A DNA stretch of 11,612 bases. Origin: CAYYGL01 sp964471235. GTDB lineage: Bacteria; Calditrichota; Calditrichia; RBG-13-44-9; J075. The translations under genes and the position numbers were made by a program. The stretch lies in the NCBI GenBank assembly GCA_964471235.1, contig CAYYGL010000155.1, positions 1 through 11,612 of the forward strand, given 5' to 3'. Under the pieces are notes generated by a model that was not told the origin of the DNA, ran no database searches, and saw only the letters and a program-made list of their open reading frames with translations. How positions within the stretch are numbered: the first letter of the stretch is position 1; every line of letters begins with the position of its first letter. This document shows, one piece after another, positions 1-9,000 of the stretch.

Positions 1-316
1 CGCCGCGGCGGGAGGAATACCGCCACGAAGTGGCTCCGTTGAAGGAATCTTCTAATATGCAATTTGTCATGCGCCCTATCCAGCTACACTGAATAAGGGA
101 TGGTAAGTGATATGGGAATTGCGATTCACAAGGGAGATATAAAAACCGTCATCCACCATCATCAGCCCCAAATCGGAAATCCGAATGTGAGATGAGATTG
201 AATCTGTGGTACATTACCCTTATGTGTTACGCTTCAGGAGATGACGTCCGGTAAACCGTTCCGGAAGGCGTGACTGTGCAGCATCATAAAAACAAAAATT
301 CGAACCTGGAGGCAAC
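1..316. other. upstream region without a convincing gene
   Basis: No gene is well supported here. One plus-strand frame is open from the left edge to a TGA at 90-92 (29 codons, ending in MRPIQLH). It could be the last part of an upstream gene, but it is too short to identify. A possible sigma-70-like promoter for floA is TTGAAT at 198-203 and TATGTG at 221-226 with a 17-base spacer. The -10 match is poor, so this is only a candidate. A good Shine-Dalgarno GGAGG lies at 308-312, just before floA. I see no tRNA, riboswitch or long repeat. Confidence 0.4.
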
Positions 317-1309
317 ATGCAGATTCCATTCTTTGTATTAGTCATTATCGCCATTTTTGTGATTATTCTGTTTTTTTATTTAATTCCGGTACAATTATGG
401 ATAACCGCCATGGCATCCCGGGTGCACGTCAGCCTGATGAGTCTGGTGGGGATGCGGCTGCGGAAGATACCTCCCTCGCTGATTGTTTACGCCATGATCA
501 ATGCCCGGAAAGCAGGGCTGGAAGTGAACACTTCCATGCTGGAGACGCATTTTTTAGCCGGCGGGAATGTCACCCGGGTGGTAAATGCCATGATAGCCGC
601 TGACAAAGCCGGTATCCCGTTAACCTTCCAGCGTGCCACGGCGATTGACCTGGCGGGCAGGAATGTGTTGGATGCCGTGCAGACCAGTGTGAATCCCAAG
701 GTGATTGACTGCCCCAAGCAGGGTACCATCTCCGCAGTGGCAAAGGACGGCATTCAGCTAAGAGCCCGGGCGCGGGTAACGGTGCGCGCCAATATTGAGC
801 GGCTGGTCGGTGGTGCCACCGAAGAGACCATCATCGCCAGGGTAGGGGAGGGGATTGTCTCGGCAATTGGTTCGGCGGATAACTACAAAATCGTGCTGGA
901 GAATCCGGACCAAATTTCCAAAACCGTGTTATCAAGAGGATTGGATTCCGGTACGGCGTTTGAGATTTTATCCATCGATATTGCCGATGTGGATGTTGGA
1001 AAAAATATCGGCGCCCAGTTGCAAGCCGATCAGGCGGAAGCGGATTTGAAAGTTGCCCGGGCAAAAGCGGAAACCCGCCGCGCCATGGCAGTGGCGCAGG
1101 AGCAGGAAATGAAAGCCCGTACCCAGGAGATGCGCGCCAAAGTGGTGGAAGCCGAAGCGCAAATCCCCATGGCAATTGCCAAAGCATTCGAAGAAGGCAA
1201 GTTGGGTGTGTTCGATTATTACAATCTGCGGAATATACAGGCGGATACCTCCATGCGTCAAACCATTGCCGGTACCGGCAAGGAAGAAGAATCCGGAGAG
1301 AAATCGTAA
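317..1309 (+). CDS. floA: flotillin-like protein FloA
   Basis: A 330-residue flotillin-like membrane scaffold protein of the FloA/YqfA (UPF0365) family. FloA oligomers sit in the cytoplasmic membrane and are thought to organise functional membrane microdomains and affect fluidity and protein assembly. Residues about 5-24 form one hydrophobic membrane segment. The SPFH-like core follows, with the family-typical stretch at about 101-133 (PLTFQRATAIDLAGRNVLDA then SVNPKVI). From about 235 to 292 there is an Ala/Glu-rich coiled-coil repeat (QADQAEADLKVARAKAE), and the end has the usual GVFDYYNLRNIQADT motif at 297-311. Length and architecture are normal for the family. The start is supported by GGAGG at 308-312. 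It leads a cluster with the next two genes, the first only 1 base downstream. The family assignment is firm; the role in this organism is inferred. Confidence 0.96.
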   Translation: MQIPFFVLVIIAIFVIILFFYLIPVQLWITAMASRVHVSLMSLVGMRLRKIPPSLIVYAMINARKAGLEVNTSMLETHFLAGGNVTRVVNAMIAADKAGIPLTFQRATAIDLAGRNVLDAVQTSVNPKVIDCPKQGTISAVAKDGIQLRARARVTVRANIERLVGGATEETIIARVGEGIVSAIGSADNYKIVLENPDQISKTVLSRGLDSGTAFEILSIDIADVDVGKNIGAQLQADQAEADLKVARAKAETRRAMAVAQEQEMKARTQEMRAKVVEAEAQIPMAIAKAFEEGKLGVFDYYNLRNIQADTSMRQTIAGTGKEEESGEKS

Positions 1310-1310
1310 A

Positions 1311-1859
1311 ATGGAACAGTTCATCATTTTGTTAATCATCTGGCTGCTGGTGTCGGTGTTTAATTCCCTGGCGAAGAAAAGCAAGCAGCAAAAGAGTCGT
1401 TCCAGACCAGGGACAGCGCCACAGCCGCGGCAATCGAGGCGTTCGGCATCTTCCCCCGGGTCGACGCAGGAAGAAAGCGAACCGGCGGAACTTGATATTC
1501 CGCCGTTCCTGAGGGAAATGCTGGGAATGGAAACGCCACAGCCGACACGGGCGCCATCGCCATCGGTGCCGGAACCGGAGGTGAGGGAAGAATATGAACC
1601 AACGGAAGCGGAATTGCCGCCGGTTGACATACCGGAAGAAACCATCCCGGTAGTTGAAGCGGAAAGGATGGAAGCCGGTGAAGCAGTTGAATCCGCGGGG
1701 ATGATTCCCTATCACCAAAAACAGGCACGGCGCTCGGAATTGGTTCCGGGAGAACTGTTCCAACCAGATGCCTTAAAGCGCGCCATTTTGCTAAAGGAAA
1801 TCCTGGGTGAGCCGGTAAGCCGCCGGATGATGCCGGGGATTAAACTTCATGATGGTTAA
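1311..1859 (+). CDS. small single-pass membrane protein downstream of floA
   Basis: A 182-residue protein without a named family that I can assign. The start at 1311 is chosen because it lies 1 base after the floA stop, has GGAG at 1295-1298 and begins directly with a membrane segment; a longer in-frame reading from 1176 would overlap floA heavily. Residues 3-18 are strongly hydrophobic and are followed by a basic stretch (AKKSKQQKSR), which predicts an N-out/C-in anchor with a cytoplasmic body. Residues about 30-150 are Pro/Glu/Ser-rich and probably disordered. The last part, 153-172 (DALKRAILLKEILGEPVSRR), looks like a conserved helix; similar xxEILGxPxxxR endings occur in small anchored proteins of other bacteria (from memory). 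The position next to floA suggests a flotillin partner or adaptor, but this is inference. Confidence 0.85.
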   Translation: MEQFIILLIIWLLVSVFNSLAKKSKQQKSRSRPGTAPQPRQSRRSASSPGSTQEESEPAELDIPPFLREMLGMETPQPTRAPSPSVPEPEVREEYEPTEAELPPVDIPEETIPVVEAERMEAGEAVESAGMIPYHQKQARRSELVPGELFQPDALKRAILLKEILGEPVSRRMMPGIKLHDG

Positions 1860-2919
1860 AGACCTATCCAAAAATGATGTGATTATGCATGGAAAATTTC
1901 CGGAAAAACACAGTCACTATGCAGGGCTTCTGCTTGTTGCCAGCTTGTTGTTGAGTTTCTGTTCGCGGACCCCCACTCGAAACACCACCAATAGCAATAC
2001 CGAACCGCCGGTTGCCAACAAATGGGAATTGCGCGGTTCTCTCCCCGGGCAAACGGTTTCTGCCCTGGCAATGGATTCCCTGGGCGTATTATACGCCGGT
2101 TCGGAAACCGCTGGTGTTTTTATGAGTACCGATACCGGAAAAACCTGGACTGCGATGAACCGGGGATTCACCGGTACTGATATATCTCAACTCGCCTTTG
2201 ATCGCGACGGTCATCTTTTTGCCGCGGAGGCAAATCATGGCATTTTCCGCTGGGATGCTGCCGACAGCCTCTGGAGCAGCGTCTCACCGGTCGATACCCC
2301 TGCCTGGTCCTTGTTACCCCTGACAAACGGTGAATTTTTTGCTGGGATGAGTGATGGGATTTATGCCACTTCCGATGGCGGCGCTCATTGGAATAAACTA
2401 TCCGATACCACCATCACTTCACCGGTTTTGTCATTAACAATGGGAGAAAATGACCTCCTGCTTGCCGGTACTTTTGGGGATGGATTATACTATTCCATTG
2501 ATATGGGAAGTCACTGGCGGCTCAGTGGGTTAAACATGGGGGTGATTAACACCGTTTTCATTGATAGTCAGGACAGAATCTTTGTAGGGTTATTTGGAGG
2601 AGGTCTCCTGCGTTCAATGGGCAATCTGATGGTCTGGGAAACATTGAGTGATCGTCTGAATTCCAGCATTCTGGAAAAATTGGTAGAAACCTCCGCAGGC
2701 GTTCTGTTTGCTGCCACTCATGGCAGTGGGGTCTTTTCCTCGGTGGATGGCGGAAATACCTGGGAGGCGTTCAACACCGATTTAAGTGATGGTATTGTGC
2801 CGGCAATGATGATTGATAACGATGGCTTCTTGCTTGTGGGTACCGATAGCGGATCTGTTTTTCGTACCCTGCTGCCCATCTCGGAGCCGCGCAAACCCCC
2901 GGATTTTGGAGATGAATGA
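1849..2919 (+). CDS. Asp-box beta-propeller lipoprotein
   Basis: A 356-residue probable exported protein. Residues 23-37 are hydrophobic and end in LLLSFC, so Cys38 could be a lipidated cysteine, although Phe at -1 is unusual for a lipobox. The mature part is a beta-propeller of the sialidase/BNR or two-component-regulator type. Asp-box motifs (S-x-D-x-G-x-x-W) occur at about 93-100 (STDTGKTW), 175-181, 216-223 and 298-305, with repeated L-x-A-G-T/S strands between them. No catalytic sialidase residues are evident, so a binding or structural role is more likely. The start is uncertain: tandem ATGs at 1849 and 1852 overlap the previous gene by 11 bases, while an internal ATG at 1885 gives a more typical short signal sequence but lacks a clear Shine-Dalgarno. 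It is probably co-transcribed with floA. Confidence 0.88.
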   Translation: MMVKDLSKNDVIMHGKFPEKHSHYAGLLLVASLLLSFCSRTPTRNTTNSNTEPPVANKWELRGSLPGQTVSALAMDSLGVLYAGSETAGVFMSTDTGKTWTAMNRGFTGTDISQLAFDRDGHLFAAEANHGIFRWDAADSLWSSVSPVDTPAWSLLPLTNGEFFAGMSDGIYATSDGGAHWNKLSDTTITSPVLSLTMGENDLLLAGTFGDGLYYSIDMGSHWRLSGLNMGVINTVFIDSQDRIFVGLFGGGLLRSMGNLMVWETLSDRLNSSILEKLVETSAGVLFAATHGSGVFSSVDGGNTWEAFNTDLSDGIVPAMMIDNDGFLLVGTDSGSVFRTLLPISEPRKPPDFGDE

Positions 2920-2925
2920 GGCAGG

Positions 2926-2961
2926 TTCTCCCCCCATTGGCAGTCATGCCAGGCGGGAGAA
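2926..2961. repeat. nested inverted repeat in convergent gap
   Basis: An outer stem TTCTCCC (2926-2932) pairs with GGGAGAA (2955-2961), and an inner stem TGGCA (2938-2942) pairs with TGCCA (2947-2951) around a GTCA loop. It lies just after the propeller gene stop and downstream of the converging giant gene. No U-rich tract follows on either strand, so it is not a classical intrinsic terminator. It could protect 3' ends or block read-through from the minus-strand gene. Confidence 0.4.
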
Positions 2962-2983
2962 GGTTCCTCCCCGGGGCTGTTCA

Positions 2984-3008
2984 GCAGTTCTTACTGCCCT
3001 TTATTTTT
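2984..3008 (+). terminator. candidate intrinsic terminator of the floA cluster
   Basis: On the plus strand GCAGT (2984-2988) and ACTGC (2993-2997) form a 5-bp stem with a TCTT loop. This is followed by CC and then TTTATTTTT (3000-3008), with more T-rich sequence to about 3027. The stem is short, so strength is doubtful. The stop codon of the convergent minus-strand gene falls at its loop (2991-2993), so the terminator overlaps that coding sequence. Confidence 0.4.
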
Positions 3009-6000
3009 CCGTTTTTCTTTTTTCCCGGACAACTTTGCCAGAACCCTGGAAAGCCACCCTTCGGAAATCTTTTCTCCCAATGTCTTCCGATGGCGAAGAT
3101 AGGGGCGATAGTTATCCAGGCGCGACGATGAACCCCCCGCTGCTTCGATATCCGCTGTAGCGACTTCATGTTCCGCTTCGCGAAGTACCTCATGGGAATT
3201 TTCGTACTTTATTCCGTTCCCGTTCCGGGGGACATCATCAATTTTCACCGGAGGTGTATTTTCGGAACTTGTCTCTTCCGGTTGCACTGCCACTGTGTTC
3301 TCCTCACGGCTCTCCGGTTTCATATACCCCTCGCCATTTTTAGAAGAAAATCCGTTGCGGGTAACGGTTTCCAATTCTGTCGATGAAAGCTCTTTAAATG
3401 AAGATAAAGGATGGTATGAATACACCAGCCATTCTTCACTTTCATCCACAAAGTAAATGGAATACCCCACTTCCTTCCCCACATGAACGGTAAATTCCGT
3501 ATCTGCATCAATCTTTAACGGCGGGGTTTCTTTTGATTGGTTTGAACTAAATCTTAAATATCCGTTTACCTTCTGTTTCCCCACAATGGAAGCAGAAACA
3601 CTATCTGCCGAAGAATCAATCATCACGGTGGGATTCTCATTGAAAAAGTAGGTCGGGTCAACAACAATATTTTGAACTGCCGGGTGTTCTTTTCCGATAA
3701 GGTCAATAAGCGCCAATTTATCCTGTTCATTCCGGCAGATGATTTCCACGGTCAGATCGTCTAAATACAACTTTCCTTCAACCAGAAATTCCTGTTGGGA
3801 TGCTCGTAAATAGGTATGAAAGTCAACTTCTCCATAGTTTTTGTAAACATTCTGGAAATCAAACTTTTTAAGAAAGTCGTATGTACCGCCGGCAAGTGCC
3901 CACACTGTTGCCAGGCTGCCGTTGCTAAGGTAGCAGCTTGGCTCATATCGGGTTAACACATCTTCAAGCCCAATTTTAAAGAAGACCGGAACGGGGCACT
4001 TCGGCGCGCCCGGCAATATACCTCTGCCCAGGGCTTCCACATGCCACTGTGACGGTGTTAAGGGACGGAAGTAAAATCGGGCGCACCCCATCACATTTGG
4101 ATGGGTCTCATGCAACAATGCCGCTCCCGCGGAATCTTTGAAATGCTTCTCCGGATCATTTTCCAGATCATTTCTATTGAGAAGTAACCGGTCCTGTAAA
4201 ATTTGTGCGGCATTCTCAAGATGGGTATAATGGTAAATGTAGCCTTTCCATCTCGAATTCTGACTGTTAAGCAATTGAAGCAACTTGGAACGAAAATCTT
4301 CCCGTTCCCTCTTCCCAAAAAAGGTTGAATTCTGTGCTTCAACCTGTTTAAGTTCGTCAGCGGAGGGTGCCTTATGTAAATCGGCATACATCCGCTCCAA
4401 TTCTTTTGCTTCGGATCGGTATTTTTCTTCTAATAAATTCAATACCTCGCGGGTAAATCCTGCCCGATTGATGATGCGGTCGAGTTGCTGCATCATACCT
4501 TTTGAAGAGGCATTCGTGATGCAGATGATTCCGGTCTCCTCATCAATATCCGGCTGATTCCGATGAATAACTGCGCAAGGATAGCCGTTGATCAATAAAT
4601 GATAAGGAACTGCATCTGCGTAAGTGAAAATCTGGAAACGATTGTTAAGTGCTTCTTTCCATGATCGGTAAAACAATCTCCGTAGTTCTGTGCCTTCTTT
4701 TTGAATCTGCTCGATATGAAGCCTCTGGGTGATAACGACGGGCGTAGCTGCTATTTCCTGCCAGTTCTGAGGGTAAAAGTCCAAACAGATCAGCCTGCCA
4801 CCATGCTCCCGAACGGTATTGAAGACCTGCTCCAGGGAAACCATCGGCTGGTATTGATGTAATTGAGTACTCAACTCTTTGAGACGGAACGAAAACAGCT
4901 TGTGATCGGTCCATTCCACCCGGCAAAAGATTTGGTTGCCTTTTATTGAATGAACAGTGAGGTATGGAATATTGGGCGCATCTTCCGGGTTAATTAACCG
5001 ATAAATCTCTTTTACCAATTCCAATTCCGCCGGAGTACTCAGCACAATGTTCTCATTGTTTGCCAGCCATTTCAGGGTGTTGAGAAGCAGATGGGTTTGA
5101 CCGGAAAATTTTTTCGCCATCTCTTCCACCGGAAAATCATTAATTTTCTTAAAGGAACCCCGCAGTTTAATGACCATGGAATCATAAATGTTTACTCCCA
5201 GGGCTCTTAAAAATTGCAGCTTTTCATCGATATCCTTTTGTCGTATCCAGTTGAGTATCCAACCGGGCAATTCTTCCGATTCCCGTGGGGCATCACTTTG
5301 AAAAGCAAATTCACCCGGATAAACTTTTTGAGTAGGGTTAAATCCGAACAGGGTTTCAAAGGAAACTACTACTTTACCCTGGCGATCGAAAAGTCGCTGG
5401 TAATCGGTTGTTACAAATTTAACGGAAGACGGTTTTCGATTCTGCCATTTTTCATAAATGTCGCTAAACAAAGCCAATTTTGAAGAGGTGTCGTTCTGGT
5501 TTGTCTCCGCTACCGGTGGGCAAATATACCTATTTTTATCAAAATAAGAATAAAGGGCGATTAAGGGAATGCCATTGAGAGAAATCGCCGGGGTTTCGGA
5601 ATTCAGATGCAGCAAATCTTCAATGCCATCGTAGCCGGATAGTATATGTGAGGGAGAACCAAACGATAGTTCCCGGATATAAAAACATCCCTGGGCAAGG
5701 TTTGTGTTTCCGGAAAGTGTTTTCACTTGAAAATGTTTAAAGACACTTAATGCCTTCGCCAGTTCTTTCTGCTGGTAGGCATACATCACAACAAATGCCA
5801 GTTGATGTGCATTTTCAAGCACCTTGTAGTTCTGTTGCAGTTCTTTTAAAATTGCAGATTTTCGTTTTGCAGCCCCCACCTTAAAGATGGTTTTTTTCAA
5901 TTTTTCTTTATCGTTAAAATCCACAAATTGATTCATTATCGCATCCATCAACCCGCTGGTTTCCCGGAACCGGGGCAGGATAGTCGATAAATCCAACGAG

Positions 6001-9000
6001 AGGGTTTTGCCGCTTTGTTCGTTGGTGAAACTGATTGTGTTGTTTTCCGCTATTTCGCCAATCCGTCGAACATTCCCCTGTTTATCCTGGATATAGACTT
6101 TCTCATGAAAATTTTGTTGGAACTCTTCGGCACCTTTTTCACCCAGGTAACGGCTTGCCAAGGTGAACAATTTATGAAGATAAGTCTCCCGGGTATAAGT
6201 CTTCCCTTCTTTGATGATAATGTTGGAAAGCATGGAGAGATATCTCAGGGATGCAGACCGATGATTGGATTCGGCAAACACATCTACCAGCTCTGAACTG
6301 GATTCCAGGGAAAGAGATTTTATGATTTCCGGATTGAGCAGCAATTTGTAAATAGCCGACTCTTTCAATATCCCTTCGTTTGGGGCATTGGGGGCAAAAA
6401 ATTGTTCGGGAAGAATCTTTAAATAATTTTTTAGCTTCTCCTGACTCTCGATAAAATTCCGTAACCGTGGCTTTTCCGGTTCTATGTAGCACTGGTATTT
6501 TTCTTCCCGGGGAGATACCAAAAACTGGTCCGGATGCTCAGTTTTTTCGATATAGAAGAGCATGAAAAACGGTTCATGCTTCATCCGGGTGAACTTTAAC
6601 AAGGATACGACTTCGGAACCGGAGAGTACAGCCCCCTTTTTGATATCGGTATTTTTAAAATAATCGGGTGAGGTTTGGAATGGCGGCTGTCTCAAGTAAG
6701 CAACGATGTCTTTATTGGGGAGTTGTTTTCCGGTTAATTTTCGGATGGCATTTTGTAAGTCGGGGTCATCCCGGAACACCTCTTCGGTTAACAACTCATG
6801 GTAAAAAACTTCCTGCTTTGGTACAAAACCGACTTCATTGTTAATAAAGATATAAGGCTTCCCCGATAAATAAGGATTTTCTTTAGACTTAAAATTAAAA
6901 AAATCAATAACCTCACCGTAAAACGACGGAATGTCTTTGCGGACTTCCGGGGATAAAATCAAATTCTCCCAGTTCTCAAAGATAATGTCTTTGAAGATAT
7001 TTTCCGTTTGAACAAAATAGTCTTCCTGTAAATCCGGGCAATATTCTTCCTCGTTGATCATAAACGAGTGTAACCATTTCGGATATTCGAATGTGACATG
7101 GGGAAGCAGTCGATTAAGGGGTTTTAGTTCCCCGGTGATGTTGTGAAAAAGAATTAACCCGGGGAGCTTCTCCCGCAGTTTGCGATCAAAATTCTGGATG
7201 AAGATTGCCAGCAGGTTCTTTTTCTGTTGGATGGCAAGTGAACTCTCCTTCTCCAGGATCGCTTGTTGAATCATTTCCAGTAAAATTTCATCTTTGTGGA
7301 GATAGGGCAGTCGTTTACCAACGATAAAGCGAACCCGTCGGAACATATCATCAGAAAAATTCACTTCGGAAAGAGTGAATCCCAGGAGTTCCAATTCCGT
7401 TTTGATTTCTTCAATATGCTCCATCAGAAAAATTTTGTTTCGATGCTCTTTCCCGGCTAATTCATTGACAGAATAGAACCGTTCGGCAAATTTGAACAGT
7501 TTTAAACTTAAAAACTTGTTGGTAAAGCTCTCCGGAGGGTTATATCCGATGTTGTCGTTAATTTCAATCAGAAGGGTGTAAAATTCATCCGGATTGGTCT
7601 TTTCAATTTTGCGGATCCATTGGTTGAATCGCTCAAGCTGGTCATCACTCTCCAATGCCGAGATGATATCCCGGATTGTCCAATCTCGCAGTGATAATTT
7701 AGAATCAATCTTTTCATTTCCATTCTCATTGAACAGGCTTGCTTGCGAGATCAGTTGCTCATCTGTCCAGTAAAACCATTCCACTTCCGAGATACCAAAA
7801 TCCGGGGGTTGCAGCGCCAGGTCGGTGCGTTTAATGCGCACGTATTGCTCCGGCAAGCACCATTGGTTATTCCCGGATTGAGTGGGGATGTTATCCTGGA
7901 TATATGCCAGCAGCGGCTCGTACAGCGGTTTATCCACCCACCGTTTATGCCGTTCGGTTGCCTTACCACTTAACAGCAATGCCGCATAAATCGCAAGATA
8001 TTTCTCCCGATCTAATTGTTTGTAGGTATCCAGTTTTTCAATCAGCTTATCGGCAAATGTTTCCAATAGTCGCTCGTTAATGCCGAACTGAGATTTATCG
8101 TTTCCCTCTCCGCCCACATGTAAGTTATTGCGATGACTTCCATTGTAGAATGCGTTGGAATGTACTATAAAATGCAGGTTATGAACTTCATCGGCAAGGG
8201 GGAAAAAGAGGTAAAAATTCGGGAATCCTTTGATGAGCTGTATAGACTGCCGGTAATCCCGGCAATACCCGAACAAAATTTCGATATTGGTTTTCTCTTC
8301 CCCCTCTAAGCGCATCGGGGCAATATATTCATATTCCCGGGAATCCGGGGTGAAGGTAAATTTTTCAAACTCAAGGTCTGCCGGTTCAATGGGGGTGTCG
8401 GAATTCAGGTAAACATATCGAAGCCCTCTCTTTCCGGAGACTTCAGCAGTCTTGTTCAATACACTCAGGGATATTCTTAATCCCTGGTCCAAATTTTCAT
8501 CTTCCAGGTAACTGCGTTTTCCCTTCCCCAATTTCAGAAAGAATAAAGAGCCACAGGAAAATTCACTTAAGTCGATTTTATCTTTATACAGATTTAGCCA
8601 TTCGACTAATTTCAAAACTTCCGTTTCGTTGAACAGGTCTTTGGTGAGATTGTAATCGATGTCATAAACTTCTTCGTCGGGCTGGCAGGGGAAATTGGTT
8701 ACCAGAATTTTAAAAAACCAGGGCTCCTTATCAAGGCATTCGTGTTGTTCGATTTCCTTTTCCTTATCGAGCACTGACTGGTATTTCTGGGATTTGGGTT
8801 GGATTTCTTTGAGGCTCTTCAGGTTCAGTAATTCTTCGAACTGGGATTTCTCCGCCCAGCTAAATAAAATCGGCCCGGAATATTCCGTGGTCAACTCGTT
8901 AATTCCGGAACTCTCACCAATCAGACGATGCACCAGCTTAAATCCGATGCCGAATTTCCCGATGTCGCTGTGTTCATCTTTGGTGGATGAGCCTACATTA

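Noticed and set aside
3..92. Open frame from the left edge ending in TGA, possibly the 3' end of an upstream gene
   Set aside because: Only 29 codons with no recognisable motif; mentioned in the upstream-region entry but not called as a gene.
968..1645. Long minus-strand open frame opposite floA and the next gene
   Set aside because: Low-complexity Ser/Gly/Arg-rich product, antisense to two well-supported genes, with no plausible start context.
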